DNA of 64,000 nucleotides from Tritrichomonas musculus (GCA_039105265.1 JAPFFF010000006.1:248001-312000); one strand, 5' to 3'; positions 10,382 to 20,924 are shown, counted from the first letter of the stretch. Notes: a model not told the origin generated them from the letters alone. Made by a program: numbers and translations.

Positions 10382-11539
10382 ATGATTTTCTTCCTACTAA
10401 ATTTTTGTTGTTCCGTTTATATTTCATGGGAAAATCATTCATCTTTTTTTGATAAAAATAACCCCAAGTTCACTTTTGTTGCTTTAATATCTGATTATTG
10501 CCCTCATTGTAAAAAGATAAAGCCATTGTTACAAAAATTGGATGGTAGGTATAACAGCAATGATATTATCACAATTGGTATAATTCAATGTGATTATGAT
10601 AGCAAGTTATGTAGTAAATTTCCAGATGCAGTTACTCCAAGTCTTTATTGGATAAAAGGTTCAATTGATTCAGCTGAGCATTATTATGGACCAATAACTT
10701 TTTCCGAAATATCATCATACATCGAAAAAAAAATCTCACCGACTTTTGTTGATATTAATTCCAATGAGAAATTTCATTTAGAATGCCAAAAGAGAAATGA
10801 ATCGTCTATTTTTTTACTGAATAATCTCAATCATGATCAAATGAGTGAAGTATATCAAGCTCAAAAGGATTTTCAGCATTATCCCATACATTTTTTTAAT
10901 ATTCAAATTAATCCTGATGAAGTTAAATATCCGTCATTATGTAATTTTTATTATCCAACCAACAGAACAATTTGTTTAAACAAAAAGCTGACACAGAAAA
11001 AAATTAGAAAATTTATTCAGAAACATCTTTATCCTGTAATAGGTCCAATTTCTCAACAATTAATCAATAATTCAAAAGAAACAAAATCTACTATATTAAT
11101 TCTTTCTGATGAATACCCTTTTTATGAATATCAATTTCGAAATTTAAGCTCGAAGTTACCTGATGATTTAATATCAGCAGTTTTGTTATGTTCAAATAAT
11201 TATAGACTTTGCTTGAAATTAATTGTACAAACAGGAAATGGGCCTAAAATTTTAATGTACAATCCGTATAAAAGATTAATTTGGTATTACAGGGGAATTT
11301 TAGAAGAGGAATTTATTATCGATTGGGTGAGAAAAGTAATAAATCATAAAATTCGGGCAGCTGGTCCTGGATCTGGTTTTTTTGGGTTCATTGGAAATAT
11401 ATTTGATATATCAAGGGAAAACGGATTTATTGCTTTTTCTTTTTTTGTTATTATCATCACTGTTTTTGTTTTTATCTTTATTTGTGGAACTGCAAATTCT
11501 ATTCATCAGAGAGGGAAAAGATACTATAAATTTGATTGA
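10382..11539 (+). CDS. Membrane-anchored thioredoxin-domain protein (PDI-like)
   Basis: 385 residues. Residues 1-15 form a short hydrophobic leader, consistent with a signal peptide. A thioredoxin fold follows at ~20-120 with a CPHC active site near residue 40 (DYCPHCKKIKPLL) and the later conserved Pro (TPSLYW). Residues ~140-330 look like one or two inactive thioredoxin-like domains, as in PDI/TMX proteins. A single transmembrane segment lies near 350-372, followed by a short basic tail (HQRGKRYYKFD). The architecture suggests an ER type I membrane oxidoreductase working on secretory cargo, comparable to TMX or PDI relatives. The CPHC motif differs from classical CGHC but is common among TMX-type proteins. 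The stop is TGA. Confidence 0.85.
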   Translation: MIFFLLNFCCSVYISWENHSSFFDKNNPKFTFVALISDYCPHCKKIKPLLQKLDGRYNSNDIITIGIIQCDYDSKLCSKFPDAVTPSLYWIKGSIDSAEHYYGPITFSEISSYIEKKISPTFVDINSNEKFHLECQKRNESSIFLLNNLNHDQMSEVYQAQKDFQHYPIHFFNIQINPDEVKYPSLCNFYYPTNRTICLNKKLTQKKIRKFIQKHLYPVIGPISQQLINNSKETKSTILILSDEYPFYEYQFRNLSSKLPDDLISAVLLCSNNYRLCLKLIVQTGNGPKILMYNPYKRLIWYYRGILEEEFIIDWVRKVINHKIRAAGPGSGFFGFIGNIFDISRENGFIAFSFFVIIITVFVFIFICGTANSIHQRGKRYYKFD

Positions 11540-12198
11540 TTCATGAATCCATATAGCTGATTTTATAGTTTATTCATTGAGAAACCGGAATAGAGATTTG
11601 ACCTAGCTGATAGTTTATCGAATAGAGTGTATTCAAATATAACATTTTATTGTTTGATTAAAAATATTGTGTGTTTGCAATAATCTACTTGTTTATAGTA
11701 TAAATGAAAAGCATATGCTTTTTTTAATTGTATTTAAAAGTCATTATATTAGTATTAAAACTGTATTTTGCCATACTATTCTTACTTTCATAATTTCTTG
11801 TTATTCAAAATTCGTTAAGGGGGGCCTTTACCCGTTTACTATTTTTTTTAAACGATCATTGTTTCACTTTGATATAATCGTTTTCCCTCAAATTTTCATT
11901 CAATTTTAAAAAGGATATAATCGTTTACCCGTTTCTAGAAAAATCAAAATGATACAAAATTGAGACGTTTCATTAATCATAAAAGCATTATTTATCTGGA
12001 ATGCTTATTGAATACTAGCCTTTACTTTTTTCACATCACAAATTCATTAACGTAACTTTTTAACGTTTATATTCTTTAATCCTTATTTTGGTTGTTGTAT
12101 TTGCACGTTTTTGGTAAAAATATCAAGTTTTCAAATTAAACTTTATTAAAAAAATCATTGAACAGATAAAATTAAAATTTTGAGGCACTTTAGTTTAT
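11540..12198. other. AT-rich spacer, no gene seen
   Basis: This is the 3' flank of the thioredoxin-like gene. It contains short motifs of the type ataatcgttta (around 11874 and 11916) that recur near 16030 and 16065, after the decayed transposon, but no full repeat could be delimited. Short ORFs here lack any domain pattern. Confidence 0.5.
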
Positions 12199-12937
12199 AT
12201 AGAAGGGGCGAAGCTCCTGATTTTCAATATGATTCATTTTATAATTTTATATCATTATATTTATTTGCTGTTAAGATTATTTTTCCAAATTGTATTCATT
12301 TTTATATGGTGAAAAAAAAGATATAGGTATTTTTATTTTTATAAAAATCATTGAATTGTTAATCGTGTGAGTAAATATTGACCATATTAAAAACGGTTTA
12401 TTTTTTTTAAAATTTTATGATTATTTTATAAAATTTCCAAACTTTTTGAATTCATTGAATTTTTTTCTTTTAATTTTTATTCGTTGTTTTTTGGATATAT
12501 ACTTAAAATTTAAAGATAATTCTTTTTGTATTTTAAATAATCTCGATTATTGATTAAATATTTAATGTTATTTGTTCTAAAAAAGCCAAATATTATGAAA
12601 TAATTTTGATATCAAAAGATTGGCCATATAAATTAGCATACAATTTTATATCTTACATTAATAAATGTATTTTTATTTATTTTTATTGCGTTTTATAACA
12701 TCGTATTGAAGTTCACATAGAAAATTATGTTTTTTACTTTCTGAGCAAAAAGAAGTTTTTCATTCAATTTTTTTGATTTAAAATAGTATTATCTTGAATT
12801 TTTTACACATTAATGCTTATAACATTTGTTCAAATATATTTTATAAAATGTATTCATTATAAATAAATAATTAATATTGCAATATAACTATCATAAAATG
12901 AAAAAGGTTAACGGTCGAAGAGCTTCGCCCCTTCTAT
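12199..12937. mobile_element. Candidate MITE-like element bounded by an 18-bp inverted repeat
   Basis: The sequence atagaaggggcgaagctc (12199-12216) is repeated exactly in inverted orientation at 12920-12937. The GC-rich arms stand out in very AT-rich DNA, and the ~700 bases between them have no coding potential. Flanks share only short AT strings (ttat), so a target-site duplication cannot be asserted. A non-autonomous DNA transposon is the simplest reading. A chance-preserved foldback is the alternative. Confidence 0.55.
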
Positions 12938-13106
12938 TTATATTTTATATAATCGCTTTTTAGTATTGGTTTTATATGTTAAAAAGGAATTAAAAGTTTA
13001 TAAAACAATATTATAATAGTAAATAATCTAGAAATCTTGAGTAATGTGAATTGGTTTGCTCACAGAGATATTATATTCTTTTTATAAAATGGTCAATCAT
13101 TTCACC

Positions 13107-13195
13107 TTTGTACCAACCTTGTTCTACAAAGAACGATACATTGTACAAACCTTGTATTTTTTCTATCGTTCTTTGTAGAACAAGGTTGGTACAAA
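13107..13195. repeat. Perfect 32-bp inverted repeat with 25-base spacer
   Basis: Bases 13107-13138 are the exact reverse complement of 13164-13195, and the similarity continues imperfectly outward (caccttt versus aaagtg). The spacer itself carries a third, shorter version of the motif (tgtacaaaccttgt versus gtaccaaccttgt). The structure could form a long hairpin in DNA or RNA. It may be the core of a miniature transposon, a small-RNA precursor, or a protein-binding palindrome. Confidence 0.85.
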
Positions 13196-13749
13196 AAGTG
13201 AAGTCTATTGAATACCAATTTGTTTTACAGTTGTCTATTAAAATATGAAAAAAATTACAGCTGTTTTTTACAGGTGTTTTTGTGATTTGCAATTATAAAA
13301 AAAAAAAAAAAATCTAACCATATTATTTTCAAAATCAAAATTTTTCAAATTTTTTCTCATTTGATATAAATTTGAAATTTTATTTTATACTGTAAATGTA
13401 AAATGATTTCCATTTATAAAATGAGTATTTGAAACAAAATAAATAAGTTCGGACTTTTTGAATCCATCCACCAAACTACTCAGAAATTATTATCAAAATT
13501 AAAAATATAAAGCTCTGAAAAAAAAAAATTCTATAAAAAAATTTATAATTTGAATTTTTATACAAAGAATTAAATAAAAATTTTTGAAAATTGAATGCTA
13601 AATAGGTGTTATGTAAATGTAATAATATATGATTAATTTTGAAAAAAATCAAAAGAAAAATATATTTATTAAAGATGTTGATAAATATGAGATAAATGTT
13701 TTGAGTAATTGTATGAAGATTTCCTATTTTTTGAAGCAAGATATAATAA

Positions 13750-15752
13750 TTAAGAATTGTTTATAGATTTGCTAGCTTCATGTTGTTGTAATCTAGCTTT
13801 AATGATACTTGTGGAAATGTTTGTCATTCGATCGTGTTGTATGAACTTTTGGATTGAGAGCAATCGTTCAACAATTGTCTCTGAAGTAAAAGTACAGCAG
13901 TATCTTAGTGCTAAATCAGAAAATACTTCCCATTCTACATTGAAACAATAGGCTTTTTACCAGAAATTATAAGGAAGTTCAAATGAATATTTAATAAAAT
14001 CTATCTGCAAAGGATCAGCGAATAAGTATTCATCAAATTTTTTTTCAATATATTTATAATCAATATCCAATAATGATCCAGCACGTACTAGTTCTGATTT
14101 AGAAATTTGATAAATATTTTTGTAAATATCTTTTAGTATTCGCTCTTCAAAAGGAACATTCATTATTTCATCTATTTCTAAGTGTAAATCATCTGTCTCT
14201 AATTGATTTTCCAAATCGTTTGGTTCGATATCTGAGTCTTCTTCTTCGAAAATTTCGGAGGTATTTTCTATTACTGACTCTTCTTCAACATCAGGATTGT
14301 ATTTTTTTTCAAAAATTATTCGTTCTTCTTTCAAAGTTTCTATAATTGTTGTAAATGTTAATGCTGATATGTTTTGAGTTCTGTATCCTCTGTATTTATT
14401 TCGCAACTCATTTCTTCCTAAACTCGATAAAGCGTATGCTGTTATTGTTTCATTGATTTTATTATGACTTAATCTTGATCTCATCGAGGCATCTATAATA
14501 TTAATAATTCTTTTCCATTCTGGTTTAGTGGCGGTTTTATATAAATTATTAAGTTCTCCAAAGAATTCTCTGACTAACGGAACCACGTTAAACAGCTGGA
14601 ACTTTTCTTTTTCTACGATTAATGAATATTTTATATGTGAATTCAATGTTTTCATCAATTTGTAGATCATACGTTTTGTCTGAGTCGTTTGTAATATTTA
14701 AATATGTGTTTATTTTTTCGCGGTTGCATAACATTTACAATAGTATGTCAACAATATAAAGCCAGCGAGTTCTAGACAAAGAAGGGCATTTTGATTGAAG
14801 AAAATCAACTGCTTGAGGTTTTCTAAGAATTTTTACGATTTCTAAAATTTCTTTGATATAATTTGATAAATCATTTGACTTTTTAACTACGTCCTTAAAA
14901 ACATTATTGACCATGTGTGCTAAACATAGAAAACGATAAATCACTTGAATAAAAGGATCATCTGACGTTTTAACAAATGTTTCAAAGGCATTTGCTTAGC
15001 AAGGCAAGTTATCTGAGGTCACAGAACAGATATGTATTGAATGTGCTTGTAATTTCAAAAAAACGTCTGAAAAACATTTAAAATAAAATTCAGAATCAAA
15101 TGTGTCTCCAGTGTAAGATTCATATATAATTTTTTGAACTGGTTCATCAAAATATCCAATCATAAAATGAAGGTTGTGAGATTTAAGAACGGTTCCTACA
15201 TCACAAACTAGTGAGCAGTATTTTATATGTGAAAATTTTTGTATGCTATTATCAAATTGAATTTTCGACATTTGTATTATTTGGTAATTTAAATGCTGAA
15301 TTGATACTTTATCCAAAATTTGTTCAATGTTTATATTTGTTGTGTTAATATTTCTGCCTATGTTCCAGCCTTCTTTTAACAAAAAAATAGAAAAATCCCA
15401 CATTGGAGTTGAGACTGCTTTGCTGCTTGATATATCAATTTTTGACCATAAAATGGCCAATTGTTGTATATATTGTTGATTAAAATTGAAATGAGTTCTG
15501 TTTTCTAATTTTTGTTTTACATATTCAGGAAAATCAGGATCATCTTGTTGAGAAATTTCAAAAGTATGGCGACCTTTATGAAATTTAATGTACCTTTTCT
15601 CAAGAATGTGAACATCGGCGGTATTCCTAATTTTTAAAATCAAACATAATTACTTTACAACGCCATTCTGATTTGCCGCGTATTTTGGTTGGTGTCCAAC
15701 CTAATGGAACCTGAGTTACTGATTTTCTTGGATTGAATGAAATCTTCCTCAT
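13750..15752 (-). mobile_element. Decayed hAT-superfamily DNA transposon (transposase relic)
   Basis: Read on the minus strand from an ATG at 15752, fragments match a hAT transposase in order. They are: an N-terminal segment with a zinc-finger-like stretch (GKSEWRCKV); a catalytic-domain piece ending in VTSDNLPC (14996-15643); the RFLCLAHMVNNVFKD and SRTRWLYIVDILL signatures of the hAT insertion region (14735-14944 and flanks); a long helical piece (13957-14670) with an acidic stretch; and the C-terminal dimerisation motif SETIVERLLSIQKF near 13840. The gene is broken: in-frame TAA stops occur near 14996, 14735 and 13957, and frame changes near 15640 and 14640, so it cannot encode a whole transposase. 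Terminal repeats could not be found with confidence. Confidence 0.8.
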
Positions 15753-17555
15753 TAAATAAATGAAATGTTAAATTGATTATTTAATTAACTTTTTATATAC
15801 TCTATCGTTAAGTTCAATTTAAAAGTTTTTTTTTCAAATTTTTAAGTTTTTTTTATAATAAATAAAAAGCATCGTACTTTGATTAAAAAATCATTTCATC
15901 AAGCAGGATATTTTAAGGCCATCTTCTGGCAAAAGTGGTGAAAATAATTACCATACCTATAAGCTCTTCAAAAATTGACGGTTGTAACATTAAAATTCTC
16001 AATTTACTTTCAATTTTCTTTTCAAAACATAATCGTTTAAAGTTGTAGAATGGCGGTTATAACAATAAACGATTATATTTTTCTCAAAAATTGTTTATAT
16101 ATATATGGTCGTAATTAAATATCATTTCACATGTCAATAGATATAAATAAGACATATTTTTTTTCAGGCAAAAATTTCCAATATAAAAAAATTGAATTAA
16201 TAAAAGCAAATATTTTAATAATTTTTTTTATTTTTCAAATTGGCCTCTTTTTATAAAAAAAATGGCCTTTCAGAGTTACTGAAACTAAATTTTTTCGGGG
16301 GCCCTTCTGAAAAAGTGGAAATCAAAATGCATTTATTGCATAAAATACTGTGATTTTTTTGATTTTATTATTAATAATAAATAAAGCATTCGTTATAGTA
16401 ATTAATATAATAATATATAGTAAACTAGATGGAAAAAGCATCAATAATGACGGGTAATGTAAAAAGCTTCTCCTGATTTTTTTTGAATGGTTGAACCATT
16501 GATAATGGTTTTAAACTATTTATTACAATATAAATAAAAACTATTTTTTCGGATTTTTCAAAATATTAATTTTTTGCTGAAAAAAACATAGATCAATATT
16601 GGCAAATGATTTTTACTGTTTTTTAACAAAAAAAAAATACGTATTCATTATTCCAAAGAGAGTTTTATAAATGAAAATCTATGAACTATTTTTGTTCTTC
16701 CAAAAGAGAATATTTATGAGAAAAAAAAGTAACATTCATTATATTTAATTGTTTCAAATATTTATAATTTGTCAAATAGTTTTTCTAGGGGATTAAGTTT
16801 AAGCATTTACTTTTTAAATCAAATATAATATATTTGCATGAATGTAATATATAAAATTCCTCAAATTTCTCAATTATTACTTGTTTTGGTTTTTCTTTTA
16901 AGAAACTATAAAATAAATGAATTATCTACATATTAGGTTGATAGAACATCTTTAAATCATTGATAATTATTCTCTTTTTTCATAATATTACCTAAAAACC
17001 AGCAATATTTTAAAAAATTTTATATCACATTACATGGGTCCCGACGATCAAGTTTTGTTAATGTTTCATATACTCTTTCTAAATTCAACATATTTAGATA
17101 CACCTATAATCAAAAACTCTAATTGAGAGGTCTGACACCGATAAAAAGTAGCTATTGAAAAAATCATTGCAAACCTTCTTTGAGAACAAAGCTGTAAAAT
17201 CTTTTTTATCAATACAAAAAACCGATAAGCTGAACAATCTTTTTTATCACTTTTCACTTGTTTAGTGAATTGAATGGATACAAATTTTTGAATATGTGAT
17301 ACAATTGATAATTCAAAAAATTGGATTAAACTGACAAATGAGAAAATCTATGAAAATTGAATTCTTAAAAATTTTTTTGAGCATTCAATAGAAAATATTT
17401 TATTGTTAAAATTTTCTTTGAAATAAAATAAAAATGTTTTTTTTTTTTTATATTTTGAAATATAACATTTTATAAAATGATATGAAAATGATATGAAAAT
17501 TATTTCGTATCAATTGAAAAAAAATGATATGAAAATTATTTTTTTTTTCAAGCGA
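15753..17555. other. Gene-poor AT-rich stretch with possible transposon scraps
   Basis: 1.8 kb without a convincing gene. Two similar direct segments occur at about 15916-15945 (ggccatcttctggcaaaag) and 16306-16330 (gggcccttctgaaaaagtgg). A perfect 15-base palindrome, aatggttgaaccatt, lies near 16485. The interval 17030-17260 is less AT-rich and may hold a second transposase scrap on the minus strand. Just before the next gene the phrase atgatatgaaaat is tandemly repeated. Confidence 0.5.
17048..17296 (-). pseudogene. Possible ISXO2/IS1595-like transposase scrap
   Basis: A minus-strand frame of about 80 codons around 17066-17257, without a credible start, reads with a Cys-x-x-Arg-Arg cluster followed by ATFY and SQLEFLIIG. 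This resembles the pattern C..RR..I..gTFf..s.L...fL.. of ISXO2-type transposases, which occur in trichomonads. The match is short and by eye only; it may be random. Confidence 0.2.
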
Positions 17556-19553
17556 ATGGAAAGCATATTCACTCCCTTCAAGATTGGAAACTGTGAGATC
17601 AAAAACCGTGTTGTTTTATGCCCAATGGGGATTCATTCTTCACGTCTTTGCAACAGTGATGGCAGTTATACTGATACAGCAATTGACTATTTTGTTAGGC
17701 GCGCTGAAGGTGGAACTGGTCTAATAGTTACAGGTGTCATGCAAGTTCAAGATATGTTTGAGTTATTCCCAAATAAAGCAAATGTCAGCAAAGCTGGAAA
17801 AGAATATGTTCAACAAATGAAGAAACTTGCTGATGGCTGTCATAAATATGGCGCAAAAGTTTTTGTTCAACTCAGTAGTGGATTTGGCCGTGTTGGTGCA
17901 CCTATAGGTATCAAGGGTGAGCTAATTGCTGCTGGAAATGATATGCCAAACGTTTGGGTTCCATCACAAAAGCACAGAGCATTAACAGTCGAAGAAATAC
18001 ATAAGTATATTGAAGGGTTTGCACATGGTGCAAAATGTGTTAAAGAATCAGGATGTGATGGTGTTGAGATTCATGCAGTTCATGAAGGTTACTTACTTGA
18101 TCAATTTTCTATCAGCTACTTTAACAATCGAACTGATGAATATGGCGGTAGTCTTGAAAACCGTCTTCGATTTGCACGTGAAGTTGTTGAAGCGATCAAG
18201 AAAGCATGTGGTAATGATTTTCCTGTCATGCTCCGCTACAGTGTTAAGAGTTACATCAAAGGATTTAATGATGGCGCTTTACCTGGCGAAAAGTTTGTTG
18301 AAGCTGGAAGAGATTATGACGAATCCAAGAAAGTTATTAAACTACTTGAAGATTATGGATATGATGCATTTGATTGTGATAATGGAACATATGATAGTTG
18401 GTATTATCCTCATCCTCCTGTTTATATGCCAGATGCGTGCAACCTTGAAGACGTTAAATTAATTAAAAAGTGTGTTACAAAGCCAGTTATCTGTGCGGGT
18501 AAAATGGGAAATCCCAAATATGCAGCAGAAAGCATCAGCAAAGGCGAGATTGATGCTGTTGGTCTTGCACGACCACTTCTCTGTGATCCTGACTGGACTA
18601 AAAAAGTTCAAAAGAATGATATTGAAGATATTAGACCATGTATTTCATGTCAAGTTGGTTGCCTTGGTAGACTTGTTACAACTGGAGGCGATATGACATG
18701 TGCATTAAATCCAACTTGTTGCCATGAGAAAGAATTGCAATTCGATAAGGCTCCAAAATCTTTGAAGATTGTTATTGTTGGAGGAGGAATTGGAGGAATG
18801 GAAGCTGCTCGAGTTTCTGCATTAAGAGGTCACAACGTTGAATTGTTTGAAAAATCAGATCATCTTGGAGGCGTTTTCGTTCCTGCTGCATCAATGACTT
18901 TTAAGCATGAGGAAAGAAGGCTCATTAAATGGTATGAACGCCAAATGAAAATTAATAATGTTAATGTTCATTTGAACACTGAAGCAACAGTAGAAAATAT
19001 AAAGGCATTAAATCCAGATCATGTCATTGTAGCTACTGGTGCAACAACAAGGTATTTGAAAGGCATTGAAGGATGCGAAAACTCAAATGTCATTTATGCA
19101 GTTGACGCGCTAAACAATAGAAAATCGATTGGCCAAAATGTTGTAATCATTGGTGCTGGTTTAACCGGAATTGAAATGGCATACGAACTTTCAAAAGAAG
19201 GAAAGAAAGTTCAAGTTGTTGAAATGAAAAATTCTTACCTCGATATGCCTGATTTATGTATGGCTAATGCACAAATGCTCAAGCAAATTGTTAAATATTA
19301 CCAAATTCCAGTTCATCTTAGTTCAACATTAACCAAGATTACTCCAAATTCAGTTGAATGGACTGCTAACAATGAAAAGAAATCTGCTCCTGCTGACACT
19401 GTCATTGTAAGTATCGGATATATCAGCAATAAAAAACTTTCTGAGCAATTAAACGAAGCAGGATTGAAACCGCATTTAATTGGAGATGCTGATCATGTTT
19501 CAAATCTTCTTGGAGCAATTCATTCTGCTTATAGATTAGCTTATAAGCTCTAA
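17556..19553 (+). CDS. 2-enoate-reductase-like NADH:flavin oxidoreductase (FMN, 4Fe-4S, FAD)
   Basis: 665 residues from ATG 17556. An in-frame ATG at 17493 would add 21 Lys/Phe-rich residues that do not resemble the family. Residues 1-~345 are an old-yellow-enzyme TIM barrel binding FMN (start ESIFTPFKIGNCEIKNRVV; active-site region IHAVHEGYLLDQF near 170; RTDEYGGSLENR). A Cys cluster CISCQVGC...C near 365-390 should bind a 4Fe-4S centre. Two Rossmann folds follow, with VIVGGGIGGMEAA near 410 and VIIGAGLTGIEMA near 540, for FAD and NAD(P)H. This is the architecture of clostridial 2-enoate reductase, 2,4-dienoyl-CoA reductase and NADH oxidase, and HAVHEGYLLDQF points to the enoate-reductase branch. 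A role in anaerobic reduction of enoates or in NADH disposal is inferred. A bacterial origin by transfer is likely. Stop TAAA. Confidence 0.93.
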   Translation: MESIFTPFKIGNCEIKNRVVLCPMGIHSSRLCNSDGSYTDTAIDYFVRRAEGGTGLIVTGVMQVQDMFELFPNKANVSKAGKEYVQQMKKLADGCHKYGAKVFVQLSSGFGRVGAPIGIKGELIAAGNDMPNVWVPSQKHRALTVEEIHKYIEGFAHGAKCVKESGCDGVEIHAVHEGYLLDQFSISYFNNRTDEYGGSLENRLRFAREVVEAIKKACGNDFPVMLRYSVKSYIKGFNDGALPGEKFVEAGRDYDESKKVIKLLEDYGYDAFDCDNGTYDSWYYPHPPVYMPDACNLEDVKLIKKCVTKPVICAGKMGNPKYAAESISKGEIDAVGLARPLLCDPDWTKKVQKNDIEDIRPCISCQVGCLGRLVTTGGDMTCALNPTCCHEKELQFDKAPKSLKIVIVGGGIGGMEAARVSALRGHNVELFEKSDHLGGVFVPAASMTFKHEERRLIKWYERQMKINNVNVHLNTEATVENIKALNPDHVIVATGATTRYLKGIEGCENSNVIYAVDALNNRKSIGQNVVIIGAGLTGIEMAYELSKEGKKVQVVEMKNSYLDMPDLCMANAQMLKQIVKYYQIPVHLSSTLTKITPNSVEWTANNEKKSAPADTVIVSIGYISNKKLSEQLNEAGLKPHLIGDADHVSNLLGAIHSAYRLAYKL

Positions 19554-20024
19554 AATTGAACATTTTGTTCTAATTCAAATAAAACTAGTTTTCTCGCTTT
19601 TTTATACTTATTTTTTTTATATTTTTTTATAGGCATATCAACCAAAATTTTTATCACAAAAAGTTATTAAGAAATTATAAAAAATATAATTATATCTTTT
19701 TGTAAATTCATTCAATTATGATAATAATAATATAATTATTAATAACGCTTTGTAATATAAATATTAATATTGTTTATATTTGAACACATTGAGTATTATT
19801 CTTGATACAATATTATTCCAAATTTTTTTTCGATAAAGCAAACATATGTAATCTTTTTATTTATTCGATATTTTTAAAATCACTTTTTAGATCAGTATTA
19901 TAAGTTTCATAGTTATGATTCTATGGGATGAAAAATATTTTATGAAAAAGTTGAAAGAGCTTCTGCATATTTTTTTTCTCATTTCTGAATAAAAAAAGCA
20001 TTCCAATTGTTTTTCCCTTGTTAA

Positions 20025-20262
20025 GGTACAATTCTCATACGTTAAATATTGAGAAAGAGAACGTTAAAATTTTGTGAAAGTGCACCTCTCAGAAAAAGTT
20101 TATTTTTGAATGGGTGTCAGATTTAAAATTCTGAGCTTTATTTTTTATATTAAATTTTTCAAATATATAATTTTTTAAAAAATATTTTTTATATAACATG
20201 TCTTTTCTTTTTCTTAAAGTGTCAAAAAGTTTTGCAGTTACTAAACGTATGAGAATTGTACC
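20025..20262. mobile_element. 238-bp MITE with 19-bp terminal inverted repeats and TTAA flanks
   Basis: The left end ggtacaattctcatacgtt (20025-20043) is exactly inverted at the right end (20244-20262). Each end is directly flanked by TTAA (20021-20024 and 20263-20266), so the inverted identity totals 23 bases. This is what a piggyBac-type insertion with TTAA duplication would leave; a Tc1/mariner-type element with TA duplication and a one-base-longer repeat fits equally. The interior is AT-rich and non-coding. Exact identity of the arms suggests a fairly recent insertion. Confidence 0.8.
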
Positions 20263-20573
20263 TTAATTTTTTTTAAAAAATCTATATTTTAAGAAGATTA
20301 GATAGAATTTTAAAAAAATAATTGCTTTATGAAAAATTTTGAATAGATAATCATTTATAAATTGAAATTTGTGAGAAAAAATAAAATTTGTTTTAACGAT
20401 TTCAATACCCCCAATTGAGACCCTCGCACGATTTCTATATAATCATTGAAAAAAATTCGATTATCTAGATAACAAAAAACGAATCAGATTAGGTAGAATT
20501 TTATTAATGGATGCTTTAATAATTTAAATCCTAAATTATGAGTTTCGCTTATTGTTCATTCTTGGCTGACATG

Positions 20574-20600
20574 CCTCAGCTTTTTTTTTGGTTTCTCGCT
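20574..20600 (+). other. Short hairpin followed by a T run
   Basis: gctga-catgcc-tcagc followed by nine T residues. The stem is only five base pairs. It could be a 3' end or terminator of a small RNA, but no RNA body was recognised upstream, so this is recorded only as a structure. Confidence 0.25.
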
Positions 20601-20770
20601 TGGAAGCTTTGGTTTATACTAATAGGAAAGTAATTTTCTAAAATGAATTGAATATGAGATAGACGTTTGGCTATTTGCAATTAAGCATATTATTTTAAGT
20701 TTAGAGCAAGCACATACAATAAACAATTCTCTCAATTTATTTCAAAAAGTTTGCTAATTGAGAAGAAATT

Positions 20771-20812
20771 TTCTCTCTATCTCTCTCTCTACATATATAT
20801 ATATATATATAC
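20771..20812. repeat. (CT)n/(AT)n microsatellite
   Basis: A CT-rich run at 20771-20790 is followed by an AT run at 20792-20812, about 110 bases upstream of the TCAF-like gene. Confidence 0.9.
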
Positions 20813-20924
20813 TGTAAAGTTTCATGATTAAATTTAAAAGTTCTTTTAAAGTCAAGAGTTTTTGTTACCTGAAATTTATTTTTTGAAAGTGTCACTAAAT
20901 TGAAATAAAATTCGTTTTTATAAA

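Noticed and set aside
11667-11909. 80-codon ORF in the spacer
   Set aside because: Phe/Ile/Ser-rich random translation of AT-rich DNA, no plausible start context or domain.
13045-13080. U6-like cacagagatat word near the palindrome
   Set aside because: Only the short ACAGAGA word agrees; no flanking U6 conserved blocks or stem.
11819-16320. Possible terminal inverted repeats for the hAT fossil (gggggcc-type words at ~11820 and ~16305)
   Set aside because: The two words do not align as an inverted repeat and no 8-base target duplication was visible.
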